Shown here piece after piece: positions 1-7,699 of a stretch of DNA of 58,341 nt. The notes under the pieces were generated by a model. The model ran no database searches, was not told where the DNA came from, and saw only the letters and a list, made by a program, of their open reading frames with translations. The first letter of the stretch is position 1; each line of letters opens with the position of its first letter. The stretch covers positions 1-58,341 of the forward strand of contig PERY01000020.1 of assembly GCA_002929055.1 (NCBI GenBank), read 5' to 3'. This DNA comes from Methylocystis sp. Its GTDB lineage: Bacteria; Pseudomonadota; Alphaproteobacteria; Rhizobiales; Beijerinckiaceae. Both the position numbers and the translations under genes were made by a program.

Positions 1-341
1 GTCGCGCGCACGGTCACAGTTCCCTGATTGGCGTCGGTCGTCGTCGTCGTCGTGACGATGCGGCCCGAGGGCGTGAATCTCTGCTGGACGTAATTGGTGG
101 CGGCCTGCCCCGCATTTCCGCCCTTCGACATGGCGATGGCGGCGGCAATCGCGGCTGCATCGACGGAGGTCTGCAGCGCGGTGCGCGTCTGGCTCGCGCG
201 GCCATAGTCGACAGCGGCGCCAAGGGCCAGCATGAGCGGGATGATCAGAAGGCCGAAGATAATGGCGGTCGCGCCCTCGCGCGCATCGCGGAACCGCTGC
301 ATGGAGCAGATGATGTTTCGACCGAACAAACCGCGCGACAT
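1..341 (-). CDS. TadE/TadG-like Flp pilus assembly protein (5' part only)
   Basis: The gene runs off the left edge of the window, so only its first 113 codons are visible. I translated it by hand from the ATG at 341, which has a GGGAAGGGA ribosome binding site just upstream. The N-terminus is a short basic stretch (RFRDAREG), then one hydrophobic segment (about residues 24-46, IIFGLLIIPLMLALGAAVDY), then a polar alanine-rich region. This is the typical start of TadE/TadG-like proteins: a G-A-x-A-I-I-F transmembrane helix followed by A-x-D-Y-G-R. Such proteins are inner-membrane anchored components or minor pseudopilins of the Tad (tight adherence) Flp pilus. No other tad gene is in the window. 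Family assignment is fairly sure; TadE versus TadG cannot be settled without the C-terminus. Confidence 0.75.
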   Translation of the reverse strand, partial: MSRGLFGRNIICSMQRFRDAREGATAIIFGLLIIPLMLALGAAVDYGRASQTRTALQTSVDAAAIAAAIAMSKGGNAGQAATNYVQQRFTPSGRIVTTTTTTDANQGTVTVRA

Positions 342-550
342 GACTGTCCCTTCCCGCCTACGCCTTGGCCAGAATGCGCGCTGAAAATCGAATAAATCCT
401 TGCTGATATCAGGAAAGTCAGGGTGAAGAGCGCTTAACCTTAAGAGACGCCGGTCGACATGTGCGCGGGCGCACGAACGCCGGCGGCGGCCGGGTTTAGC
501 TTCTCCTCATTCGCAGAACGAACTGCGAAGCCAACCAAGAGGAGAGGGTC

Positions 551-829
551 ATGTTCAAGAAGATCGCCACCACCGCCGTTCTTGTCGCCGGTCTGTCGAG
601 CGCCGCGATCGTTTCCACCACCGCCCCGGCCGCCGCCTGGGTCAGCGACGGCGCCGCCGCTGCGATCGGCGTAGGCGCCTTTGCAGTTGGCGCGATGGCC
701 GCCGGCGGCATGGGGGGCGGCTATAGCGACCATCGCGTGATCTATCACGACTGCTATGCGGCGCGCCGTCCGGTCTACAACCACTGGGGCGACGTCGTCG
801 GCTTCCACCGGGTTCGCGTTTGCGATTGA
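551..829 (+). CDS. Small secreted protein of unknown function
   Basis: This 92-residue protein begins with a clear Sec signal peptide (MFKKIATTAVLVAGLSSAA, with APAAAWV near the likely cleavage site). A glycine/alanine-rich hydrophobic stretch follows (GVGAFAVGAMAAGGMGGG), then a short aromatic C-terminus with two cysteines, one in HDCYAARRPVY and one in the C-terminal VRVCD, which could form a disulfide in the periplasm. The ribosome binding site AGGAGAGG lies just before the ATG. Small proteins of this style are frequent in Hyphomicrobiales, but I do not recognise a named family and assign no function. It is divergent from the pilus gene, and the intervening 209 bp should hold both promoters. 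Confidence 0.7.
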   Translation: MFKKIATTAVLVAGLSSAAIVSTTAPAAAWVSDGAAAAIGVGAFAVGAMAAGGMGGGYSDHRVIYHDCYAARRPVYNHWGDVVGFHRVRVCD

Positions 830-908
830 TGCGGGGCGTGCGACAAAGGGCCAAGAGGCGGAGTTCGCTGCGCTCCTGGCCCTTTCGGGCTAATCTGGGG
901 GATCACCA

Positions 909-1184
909 ATGAAGAAAATTTTCGGCTACGCCGTCGCCGCCTTGCTGGCGGGCGCGGTCTTCGCGCCTGGGTTGGCGCGTGCGTCCTGCGCCAGCCTCTG
1001 GTACGAGCGCAATCAAATCTACAAGGACGCCGGCTACTGCTTCAAGACGACGCGCGCCATTCGCGCCTTCGGCAACTCTGGATGCAGCTTCGACGACCTG
1101 AATGACGTGCCGCTCTCGGCCCGCCAGCGCGCGGCCGTTAACGACATCGTCGCGCAGGAGCGGCGCATGGGCTGCGGCAATTAA
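909..1184 (+). CDS. YARHG domain-containing small secreted protein
   Basis: This 91-residue protein has a signal peptide (residues 1-25, ending GLARA) and a mature part that matches the YARHG domain: LWYERNQIY, then GYCF, then TTRAIRAFGNSGC. The domain is named for an extracellular peptide motif and is usually found in secreted or periplasmic proteins of Proteobacteria; its biochemical role is not established. Four cysteines in the mature chain (residues 27, 44, 59 and 89) suggest disulfides. It lies 79 bp after the other small secreted gene and on the same strand, so the two may share a transcript. Confidence 0.75.
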   Translation: MKKIFGYAVAALLAGAVFAPGLARASCASLWYERNQIYKDAGYCFKTTRAIRAFGNSGCSFDDLNDVPLSARQRAAVNDIVAQERRMGCGN

Positions 1185-1201
1185 GTCCCGCGCCGACGGC
1201 C

Positions 1202-1266
1202 GATCAACGCGTGATCAACGCAATCTGATCAACGCAATCTGATCAACGCAATCTGATCAACGATTG
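1202..1266. repeat. 14-bp direct repeat, three full and two partial copies
   Basis: Three exact head-to-tail copies of GATCAACGCAATCT occupy 1213-1226, 1227-1240 and 1241-1254. Partial copies flank them at 1202-1212 and 1255-1262. The array sits between two convergent genes and its last unit runs over the stop codon of the downstream minus-strand gene (1257-1259). There are no spacers, so it is a simple tandem array and not a CRISPR. Confidence 0.9.
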
Positions 1267-1571
1267 TCGAGGATGCTGCCGCTTTCGGTCCAGCGCAGCG
1301 GATCCTGCTGCGAGAAATCCTGCTGCTGCAGGAAGTAATTGTCATTGGCGTGGGCGTTCGGCCGCAGCGTTCCCGAGGCGGGGTCTCCCGCGCCGTCGTT
1401 GAGCCAATCCTTGTTGCTCGTCAAATTCCGGGGGAGCGAAATCGGGAAGTCGTCACTTTCCGCCGCGGGCGCTTGCGTCGGCGACGCATTACGAGACTTT
1501 GCGAGCGCCTCGCCCGAGAAGAGCGCGCAGAAAAGCGCGAGACCAAGCGGCAGGATGAGGGCGCGACGCAT
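1257..1571 (-). CDS. Small secreted hypothetical protein
   Basis: This 104-residue protein has a signal peptide (MRRALILPLGLALFCALFSG, ending EALA) and a polar, proline/asparagine/glutamine-rich mature region without any motif I recognise (for example LPRNLTSNKDWLNDG and NYFLQQQDFSQQDP). It lies 59 bp upstream of the stop codon side of purH, that is downstream of purH in transcription order on the same strand. Its last codons and stop lie inside the 14-bp tandem repeat, so the C-terminus may vary between strains with repeat number. Function unknown. Confidence 0.65.
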   Translation of the reverse strand: MRRALILPLGLALFCALFSGEALAKSRNASPTQAPAAESDDFPISLPRNLTSNKDWLNDGAGDPASGTLRPNAHANDNYFLQQQDFSQQDPLRWTESGSILDNR

Positions 1572-1630
1572 CGAGAACTCCGTGAAACTCCAAGTAGAGT
1601 CTCACCTTACTCCACCAGGTCGCGGCTGCG

Positions 1631-3223
1631 CTAGTGCCGGAAGTGCCGCACGCCGGTGAAGACCATGGCGAGGCCCTTTTCGTCCGCGGCGGCGATGACA
1701 TCGCCGTCCTTCACCGAGCCGCCCGGCTGGATGACAGCCGTCGCGCCCGCAGCAGCCGCGGCGAGCAGCCCATCGGCGAAGGGGAAGAAGGCGTCGGAGG
1801 CGACGACCGAACCCTTTGCGAGGCTCTCGGCGAACCCGGCGGCCGCAGCCGCCTCGCCCGCCTTATGGGCCGCGATGCGCGAGGAGTCGACGCGCGACAT
1901 CTGCCCGGCGCCAATGCCGACCGTCGCGCCGTCCTTTGCGTAGACGATGGCGTTGGACTTCGCGTGCTTCACGACGCGATAGGCGAATTTCAGATCCGCA
2001 AGCTCCTGCGCCGTCGGCGCGCGCTTTGTCACGACTTTCAACTCCATGTCGTCGACGACGGCGCTATCGCGCGACTGCGCGAGGAAGCCGCCCGCGACGC
2101 TGCGGAACGCGAGCCCATGCGCGCGAGGGTCGGGAAGTCCGCCGGTCAACAGCAGGCGCAGATTCTTCTTCGCGCCGATGATCTCGATCGCTTCGTCTTC
2201 GGCGTCCGGCGCAATGATGACCTCGGTGAAGACCTTGACGATTTCGCGCGCCGCCTGCGCATCGAGTTTACGGTTCAATGCGACGATGCCGCCGAAGGCG
2301 GAAACCGGATCGCAGCGCAGCGCCTTGAGATAGGCCGCTTCGAGCGAGGCGCCTTCCGCGACGCCGCAAGGATTGGCGTGCTTGACGATGACGACGGCGG
2401 CGGCGCGCGCGGGATCGAACTCCGCAACGCATTCGAAGGCGGCGTCGGTGTCGTTGACGTTGTTGTAGGAGAGCTGCTTGCCCTGCGCCTGCCGCGCCGT
2501 GGCGACGCCGGGGCGCGCCTCGCCCGTCAGATAGAAGCCCGCCGCCTGATGCGGATTCTCGCCATAGCGCATCGGCTCGGAAAGCTTGCCGCCAAAGGCG
2601 CGCACGGGCGGCGAGGCTTCGCCCAGCTCCTGCGCCAGCCAGTTGGAGATCGCCGCGTCATAGGCGGCGGTGCGCGCAAACGCCTTCTGCGCCAGGCGCC
2701 GGCGCGTCGCGAGAAGCGTCGCGCCCCCCGTGGCCGCCATCTCGGCGGCGATGGCCGCGTAATCGGCAGGGTCGACCACGACAGCGACGTCGTCGTGGTT
2801 CTTGGAGGCCGCGCGGATCATCGCGGGGCCGCCGATGTCGATGTTCTCGACGCACTCTTCATATGCGCCGCCTTTCGCGAGCGTCGCCTCGAAGGGATAG
2901 AGATTGACGACGAGCAGGTCGATCGGGCGAATGTCGTGCGCGAGCATCGCCGCTTCATGCTCGGGGTTTTCGCGGATGGCGAGCAGGCCCCCATGCACCT
3001 TTGGATGCAGCGTCTTGAGACGCCCGTCCATCATCTCCGGGAACTGCGTAAGGTCGGCGATGTCCTTCACCGCGAGGCCGACGTCTGCGAGCGCCTTGCG
3101 CGTGCCGCCGGTGGAGACGAGCTCGACGCCGTGGCCGGCGAGCGCGCGCGCGAAATCGACAAGCCCGGCCTTGTCCGAAACGGAGAGGAGCGCGCGCGCG
3201 ATTTTACGCTGATCGACCGGCAT
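1631..3223 (-). CDS. purH: Bifunctional AICAR transformylase/IMP cyclohydrolase PurH
   Basis: PurH catalyses the last two steps of de novo purine synthesis in the cytoplasm: formylation of AICAR with 10-formyl-THF, then ring closure to IMP. The protein is 530 residues, the normal family length. The N-terminal MGS-like cyclohydrolase domain carries [11 protein letters not shown] near residue 35 and [19 protein letters not shown] near residue 61. The C-terminal transformylase domain carries the catalytic KHANPCG motif near residue 280. The ATG at 3223 has GAGGACG just upstream. The heparinase-family gene lies 66 bp upstream on the same strand, a pairing often seen in Hyphomicrobiales, so co-transcription is likely. 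Assignment is secure. Confidence 0.97.
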   Translation of the reverse strand: MPVDQRKIARALLSVSDKAGLVDFARALAGHGVELVSTGGTRKALADVGLAVKDIADLTQFPEMMDGRLKTLHPKVHGGLLAIRENPEHEAAMLAHDIRPIDLLVVNLYPFEATLAKGGAYEECVENIDIGGPAMIRAASKNHDDVAVVVDPADYAAIAAEMAATGGATLLATRRRLAQKAFARTAAYDAAISNWLAQELGEASPPVRAFGGKLSEPMRYGENPHQAAGFYLTGEARPGVATARQAQGKQLSYNNVNDTDAAFECVAEFDPARAAAVVIVKHANPCGVAEGASLEAAYLKALRCDPVSAFGGIVALNRKLDAQAAREIVKVFTEVIIAPDAEDEAIEIIGAKKNLRLLLTGGLPDPRAHGLAFRSVAGGFLAQSRDSAVVDDMELKVVTKRAPTAQELADLKFAYRVVKHAKSNAIVYAKDGATVGIGAGQMSRVDSSRIAAHKAGEAAAAAGFAESLAKGSVVASDAFFPFADGLLAAAAAGATAVIQPGGSVKDGDVIAAADEKGLAMVFTGVRHFRH

Positions 3224-3289
3224 GGGCTTTACGTCCTCAATGGGGAGATTGCGCCGCGCTTACCATACATCGCCGTGCTGAGGAACCGC

Positions 3290-4954
3290 TCACAGGCGAC
3301 GGAACGACCAGTGAAGCTCCGCGCCCGGCGCGGCCTTTCCGCGCAGAACGATCTGCGTGCTCTTGCGGGCGCCCGCGGGGCCGGCGAAGAAAACGCTCTC
3401 CTCCACCTGCGCCCAGGCTTCCTCCGCCTCGAAGAGGAGAGGTTCGCCATTGGCAAGCACCAGTTCCACGGCGCCGTCGCGCTCGCTCGCCTGCACGCGC
3501 GGATGAAGATGGAAGCGCACCGCGAATTCGGGCTCTCCCGAGCTGCGCGTCCCGGAGGGCGCGGCGAGGAGCCGGTCCCGGCCCGACAGCGTTCCGCCGT
3601 CGCTCGTCAGCACGAGGTCTCGGGCGTGGATGAGCCCGAAAGACCGGCCATATCCGTCATGCGAGAGGGCGAGAGTCGTCGCGTCCCTTCCCTCGTGACG
3701 CTCCACCGTGACGTTCTGCGGCCCTTGGACAATCCGGCCCGCCAGCCGCCGGCCGGCGTCCTTCGTGCCGATGCGGGCGGATGAGCGGTCGTCGACAACG
3801 AGCGTGGAATGCGCAGCCGTCCCCCGCGCCAGCTCTCGCCACTCTTCATTGGGGCCGGAGGGCGCGCCGCAATTGACGACGACGCGCTCGGCCCCGAGCG
3901 AGAATTCGAACGACAGGAACCCCGCATGGGCCAGCCCCGAGAATTCGAGCGGCGGCGGACCGCCGGCGTCGACCACGACGGCGGCGTTTCCGCCTTCCAT
4001 GCGCTGATAGCCGGAATAGGGCGCCTTGAGCGGCGCCGCGCCGCGCGCGTCCTCATAGGCAAGAACGCCGGCCACGCGGTCGCCTGCCGTGACGCCCATG
4101 CCGTTGAACAGCGCAAGCGAGCCATCCGCATGTTGCAGCATGCGCAGCGCCGGCATCATGCGATCGATGGCCCGCAGCATGGCGCCTGGCGTCTGCAGAC
4201 CCCGGGCGGCGAGCACCTGCCGCAAGGGCAGAAGATCGAGCAGCAGATCGACGGCGACTTCCGGGTTGCGGCTGATATGGCCGCCGTCGCTGAGTATCTG
4301 GCGGTCGAGTTCGGCCGAGAGGGCGCGCGAGACAAGTGGCGCGATCTTGCGGCCGGTGTCTGCGCAAACGGCGAATTCGGCGAGGGCGATGGCGCAGAAA
4401 AGCCGGTCGGCGCCCTGTGCCTGCCCGGTGGCGAGCGCCCGCCACAGCCGACGCCCGCTCTGCGCCAACGAGGCCATGAAGGCGTCGTAAAATTCCGCAT
4501 CTGCGTCCTCGAGCAGCGCCGGCGACTGGGCGAAGAAGGACAGCATGCGCCGGGCGACGACCACGGGCTCCATGGCTGGGTCCGCGTGCGGGAATTTCTT
4601 GATCGCGAGAAAGGCGCCGACGAGCGTGCGCGCCTCGGCCTGCGCCTCGTGCGATCCACGCAAATGGCGCAGCCAGGAGAAGCCTGCGAGGGCGCGTCGC
4701 CAGGGGGGCGACGGCGCGGTGAGCAGGAAGGGCGAATCTCCATAGCTTTGCAGCGTCTTCCCGGCAAAGGAGAAATAGCCTGCGGCGATCTGGTCGGCCA
4801 CGGTCGAGTCGATGGTGCGAATGTCGGGAGGCGCGATGCGCAGCCGCTCCGGCGGCAGGATCGTCATCGACTTGACGAGATTATAGGGGACGGAAACGCC
4901 GCGCACGACCGCGTTCGCCGCAAGGGCGCCCGCATGTTTCATCCTTTCGCGCAT
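3290..4954 (-). CDS. Heparinase II/III family protein
   Basis: This 554-residue protein has an alpha-helical N-terminal half, as in the toroid of uronate lyases, and a beta-rich C-terminal half with the heparinase II/III-type region (GGNAAVVVDAGGPPP, AHAGFLSFEFSLG, then AAHSTLVVDDRSSARI). Characterised members cleave acidic polysaccharides by beta-elimination. In Hyphomicrobiales this gene is commonly found next to purH, and its natural substrate there is not established. There is no clear signal peptide; the start (MRERMKHAG) could be at 4954 or at the in-frame ATG four codons later, and neither has a strong ribosome binding site. Family sure, substrate unknown. Confidence 0.85.
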   Translation of the reverse strand: MRERMKHAGALAANAVVRGVSVPYNLVKSMTILPPERLRIAPPDIRTIDSTVADQIAAGYFSFAGKTLQSYGDSPFLLTAPSPPWRRALAGFSWLRHLRGSHEAQAEARTLVGAFLAIKKFPHADPAMEPVVVARRMLSFFAQSPALLEDADAEFYDAFMASLAQSGRRLWRALATGQAQGADRLFCAIALAEFAVCADTGRKIAPLVSRALSAELDRQILSDGGHISRNPEVAVDLLLDLLPLRQVLAARGLQTPGAMLRAIDRMMPALRMLQHADGSLALFNGMGVTAGDRVAGVLAYEDARGAAPLKAPYSGYQRMEGGNAAVVVDAGGPPPLEFSGLAHAGFLSFEFSLGAERVVVNCGAPSGPNEEWRELARGTAAHSTLVVDDRSSARIGTKDAGRRLAGRIVQGPQNVTVERHEGRDATTLALSHDGYGRSFGLIHARDLVLTSDGGTLSGRDRLLAAPSGTRSSGEPEFAVRFHLHPRVQASERDGAVELVLANGEPLLFEAEEAWAQVEESVFFAGPAGARKSTQIVLRGKAAPGAELHWSFRRL

Positions 4955-5073
4955 TCCGCCGTTCAGATCCCGTCCTCCAATTCGCCGACGCGCCCCAAAA
5001 AAGGAGCAATTTCAACTACCGGCGATGAGCCCGCCCCACGGCAAAGAGCGAAACGCCCGCAACAATTTATACA

Positions 5074-5129
5074 CCATTTTCGTCCGCGGGCAGAGGCGGC
5101 CCAGCTTTGCGGGCGGCGTGCGAAAATGG
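5074..5129. repeat. 9-bp inverted repeat in the carbonic anhydrase leader
   Basis: CCATTTTCG at 5074-5082 is repeated exactly in inverted orientation (CGAAAATGG) at 5121-5129, with 38 bp between the arms. It lies 39-94 bp upstream of the carbonic anhydrase ATG and could be a spaced operator or a stem in the 5' leader. There is no direct evidence for either. Confidence 0.5.
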
Positions 5130-5167
5130 CAATGTCACCGCCACTGTAAGACCTGAGGAGATTCCAA

Positions 5168-5701
5168 ATGCCGCTCTATACGCTCGATGGCGCCGCGCCG
5201 CATTTGCCCGCCCCGGGCCGCTTCTTCGTGGCGCCGGGCGCGCATCTGATCGGGCGCGTGGAGTTGCAGGAAGACGCAAACGTCTGGTTCAACTGCGTGC
5301 TGCGCGGGGACAATGAGTGGATCACCATCGGCGCGCGCGCCAATATCCAGGACAACAGCGTCCTGCACACCGACATGGGCTTCCCGCTCACCATCGGCGC
5401 CGACTGCACAATCGGCCACAATGTCATCCTTCACGGCTGCACGATCGGCGACAACACGCTGATCGGCATGGGCGCGACCATTCTCAATGGCGCGAAGATC
5501 GGCAAGAACTGCCTCGTCGGCGCCAATGCGCTGGTGACGGAAGGCAAGGAGTTTCCCGACAATTCGCTGATCGTCGGCTCGCCCGCGAAGGTGATCCGCG
5601 AACTTGGCCCCGACTCGCGGGCGAAGTTTCTCGAATCCGCGAAGCATTATGTGGAAAACGGCCAGCGCTATCTCAAAGGTCTCGTCGAAATCGCGCCGTG
5701 A
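5168..5701 (+). CDS. Gamma-class carbonic anhydrase family protein
   Basis: This 177-residue protein is a left-handed beta-helix of hexapeptide repeats (for example IGARANIQDNSVLH, IGADCTIGHNVILHGC, IGDNTLIGMGATI). Three histidines occur where gamma carbonic anhydrases bind zinc: SVLH, then IGH and ILH in the next turns. The length fits the short YrdA/PaaY-like subgroup. Some members are active CO2 hydratases; others show little activity or have unknown function, so activity should not be assumed. The ATG has an excellent GAGGAG site seven bases upstream. It stands alone on the plus strand and converges with the downstream peptidase gene, with only 9 bp between the stops. Confidence 0.88.
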   Translation: MPLYTLDGAAPHLPAPGRFFVAPGAHLIGRVELQEDANVWFNCVLRGDNEWITIGARANIQDNSVLHTDMGFPLTIGADCTIGHNVILHGCTIGDNTLIGMGATILNGAKIGKNCLVGANALVTEGKEFPDNSLIVGSPAKVIRELGPDSRAKFLESAKHYVENGQRYLKGLVEIAP

Positions 5702-5710
5702 CGTCCTCTC

Positions 5711-6340
5711 CTACTTCGCCACATACATCGGCGCGCTGGTCGGGGCGCCGATCGAGACCCACACATTCGGGCTCTCCTGCGACTGGCGCTTGACGAAGCG
5801 ATAGGGCACGCCCGTCCAGGGCTTTACTTCGTCGTTGAGGTTGTCGAGCACGAAATCGCCGCGGCTGGTGCGGACCATGAGCACCGAATGGCCGTCGCCG
5901 TGCTGATCCTTCACCACGGTCAGAAGCAGCGCGCCGCGCGCAAAACCGGCGTCGATCAGCAGACGGCGCTTCATCAGAGCGTAGTCTTCGCAATCACCCT
6001 TGCCGTCGCTGGGATAGTCCCAGGAGTCGATCACGCCCACATGCTCGGAGTCGGAGACGGGTTCGACGCTATGGTTCACGAGGGCGTTGACGCCCTTGAT
6101 CTTGCCGAGGGCCGCAGCGTCCAGCGCGATCTCGCCGACGGCCGTGGCCGGCTCGTCGCATTCGGCTGCGTAGCGCTTGCAGAACTCCACCCATCCGAAG
6201 GGCACGCTGGTCTCGGGACCGAGCGGCGCGGCGCTGGCGTGCGGCGCGGGCGAACGGGCGGCGGAAACGGGAGAGGAGGAAAGGCCGAGCGCGCCGATGA
6301 GAACAGCCAGAACCAGGGAAACGCGGCGCAAGACACACAT
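5711..6340 (-). CDS. Transglutaminase-like cysteine peptidase (BTLCP), copy 1
   Basis: This 209-residue protein has a signal peptide (residues 1-28) followed by a bacterial transglutaminase-like cysteine proteinase domain. The Cys-His-Asp triad is visible: Cys in GKGDCEDYALMKR (about residue 117), His in GDGHSVL, and Asp in FVLDNLND. The family includes LapG, the periplasmic protease that releases the biofilm adhesin LapA under c-di-GMP control through LapD. The alphaproteobacterial members form a related group whose targets are mostly unknown. No LapD-like gene or RTX adhesin lies nearby. A close paralogue starts 881 bp upstream on the same strand. A perfect CtrA-type box lies 30-45 bp before the ATG, which suggests cell-cycle control. 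Confidence 0.88.
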   Translation of the reverse strand: MCVLRRVSLVLAVLIGALGLSSSPVSAARSPAPHASAAPLGPETSVPFGWVEFCKRYAAECDEPATAVGEIALDAAALGKIKGVNALVNHSVEPVSDSEHVGVIDSWDYPSDGKGDCEDYALMKRRLLIDAGFARGALLLTVVKDQHGDGHSVLMVRTSRGDFVLDNLNDEVKPWTGVPYRFVKRQSQESPNVWVSIGAPTSAPMYVAK

Positions 6341-6369
6341 CTTAATGCAACCCCAAGCGACAACCGACC

Positions 6370-6385
6370 GTTAAGAAATCATTAA
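6370..6385 (-). promoter_or_regulatory. Candidate CtrA binding site upstream of BTLCP copy 1
   Basis: Read on the minus strand this is TTAA-TGATTTC-TTAAC, an exact match to the full CtrA consensus TTAA-N7-TTAAC. It lies 30-45 bp upstream of the BTLCP copy 1 start codon (6340), where it could overlap a promoter. I looked for the same full motif at the other intergenic regions and found no second perfect copy. CtrA is the essential cell-cycle regulator of Alphaproteobacteria and controls flagellar, pilus and envelope genes. Confidence 0.65.
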
Positions 6386-6465
6386 TGAATATGGCCGCCT
6401 TGCCAAGCGCTGGCGTGGTTTATGGTTTACGTCGCGGCGCGCCGCCGACTGGAAAATCCAGACTT

Positions 6466-6508
6466 GGGGGCGGGCCCGCATGAAGCCCCCTAGCTCTGGG
6501 GGCGGGCC
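6466..6508. repeat. 11-bp GC-rich direct repeat between the two BTLCP genes
   Basis: GGGGGCGGGCC occurs at 6466-6476 and again at 6498-6508. Between them lies GCCCCC, which can pair with the second GGGGGC to form a short hairpin. The segment lies in the 251-bp gap after the stop of BTLCP copy 2 and may act as its transcript end, although no T-run follows. Confidence 0.4.
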
Positions 6509-6591
6509 TTTGCGAATGAAGGCAGGCCGTTAACCGGCGCGCCTGTGCACATTCACAATTGTGGCGGGCGGAGCGCTCGAACGGAACCGGA

Positions 6592-7221
6592 TTACGGCTC
6601 GTTCGAGACATAGAGCGGCGCGCTGGTCGGGGCGCCGATGGAGACCCAGACGTTCTGGTTATGCTGCGACTGGCGCTTCACGAAGCGATAGGGAACGCTC
6701 GTCCAGGGCTTGATCTGGTCGTTCAGATTGTCGAGGACGAATTCGCCGCGGTTGGTGCGGATCGTCAGCACCGAGTGGCCGTCACCGTTCTTGTCCTTCA
6801 CGACCGTCAGCAGCAGGGCCTCGCGCGGGAAGCCTTCCTCGAGCAGCATGTGGCGCTTGAGAAGCGCGTAATCCTCGCAGTCGCCCTTGCCGTCGGAGGG
6901 ATAATCCCACTCGTCCACAGCGCCCCAATGGTCGTTGTCGGAAACCGGGTCGGTGTTCTTGTTCACCCAGGAATTGATGCGGGCGATCTTGCGGAAGGCG
7001 GCCGCGTTGAGATCGATGTCGCGGGCGGCGCGGTCGTCGTCCTGGCATTCGCCGCGATAGCGCTGGCAGAAGTCGACCCAGCCGTAGGGAACGCTCGTCT
7101 CCGCGCCGATGCTGGCGAAGCTCGTCGACTCAGGGCCGGCAAGGCTCGTCGCATTGACTGCGATAAGAGCGGCCCCCGCCAGACCCAGAGCCATTGCCGC
7201 CTTGCCGATGATGCCAACCAT
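6592..7221 (-). CDS. Transglutaminase-like cysteine peptidase (BTLCP), copy 2
   Basis: This is a 209-residue paralogue of the neighbouring gene, alike over the whole mature domain (both contain SDGKGDCEDYAL, GDGHSVL, FVLDNLND, PYRFVKRQSQ and VSIGAPTSAP). The signal peptide covers about residues 1-28. The Cys-His-Asp triad is intact, so both copies are predicted active in the periplasm. The ATG follows a strong GGAGG site. The signal peptides and linkers have diverged much more than the catalytic domain, and the leader regions differ: this copy lacks the CtrA box and instead has an AT-rich leader with a 9-bp inverted repeat. The pair probably arose by tandem duplication, perhaps giving two differently regulated proteases. 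Confidence 0.88.
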   Translation of the reverse strand: MVGIIGKAAMALGLAGAALIAVNATSLAGPESTSFASIGAETSVPYGWVDFCQRYRGECQDDDRAARDIDLNAAAFRKIARINSWVNKNTDPVSDNDHWGAVDEWDYPSDGKGDCEDYALLKRHMLLEEGFPREALLLTVVKDKNGDGHSVLTIRTNRGEFVLDNLNDQIKPWTSVPYRFVKRQSQHNQNVWVSIGAPTSAPLYVSNEP

Positions 7222-7699
7222 AACCCGCCTCCATTCGATGAGACGAGAATAGGTCGCTTGTTTTGCTGTCCTTCAAAGTAATTCGTCCGCATTTTACGCG
7301 AATGCGTTTAGATTTGTCTGAGCCGTAGGTAAGTATAATTTTTCCGAACCGAAATGCGTAAAATTTGAGGATTATCGCCAAATGACTGATTTTGAATGAT
7401 TCAGATAGGCGCTACCCGCCTTGGAGGCCGCGCCGGCGCCTTGAGACTTAATGTTCCACTCGGACAGGTTAAAACGCAGGGCCGCATCAGGTTAACGTGG
7501 CTGCCGGCGCGTCAATTTATGTGGCGGTGGGAGGGCGAAAAGCGCCTTCCTGACGGCTGGCCTTGAGGGGCAGCGTCGCCCGGATTCCAGCATGCCGCGT
7601 TAAATCAATGAGTTGGCGAGAGCGTCCCACGCGGCCGACGCGCCGGCGCGTCAGCGTAAGGCGGCGGGATTACGCCACAATTCGTCCCAGCGAGCGCGC
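7222..7699. other. 478-bp intergenic region, leader of BTLCP copy 2
   Basis: I see no gene here. The BTLCP-proximal part (about 7250-7390) is unusually AT-rich for this genome and should hold the promoter. It contains an exact 9-bp inverted repeat, ATTTTACGC at 7291-7299 and GCGTAAAAT at 7356-7364. Near the porin end is a perfect 16-bp palindrome, GACGCGCCGGCGCGTC at 7637-7652, which lies 48 bp past the porin stop codon on the minus strand and may help end that transcript, though no T-run follows. Confidence 0.6.

Noticed and set aside
430-445. CtrA site in the divergent region before the small secreted protein (TTAACCTTAAG)
   Set aside because: The half-sites are too close (2 bp apart instead of 7) to fit the TTAA-N7-TTAAC consensus.
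1202-1266. CRISPR-like repeat array
   Set aside because: Units are 14 bp, contiguous and without spacers, and no cas gene is near.
1634-3784. 716-codon plus-strand frame over purH and the heparinase gene
   Set aside because: It spans two genes and their gap with no domain, and both real genes have strong family motifs on the minus strand.
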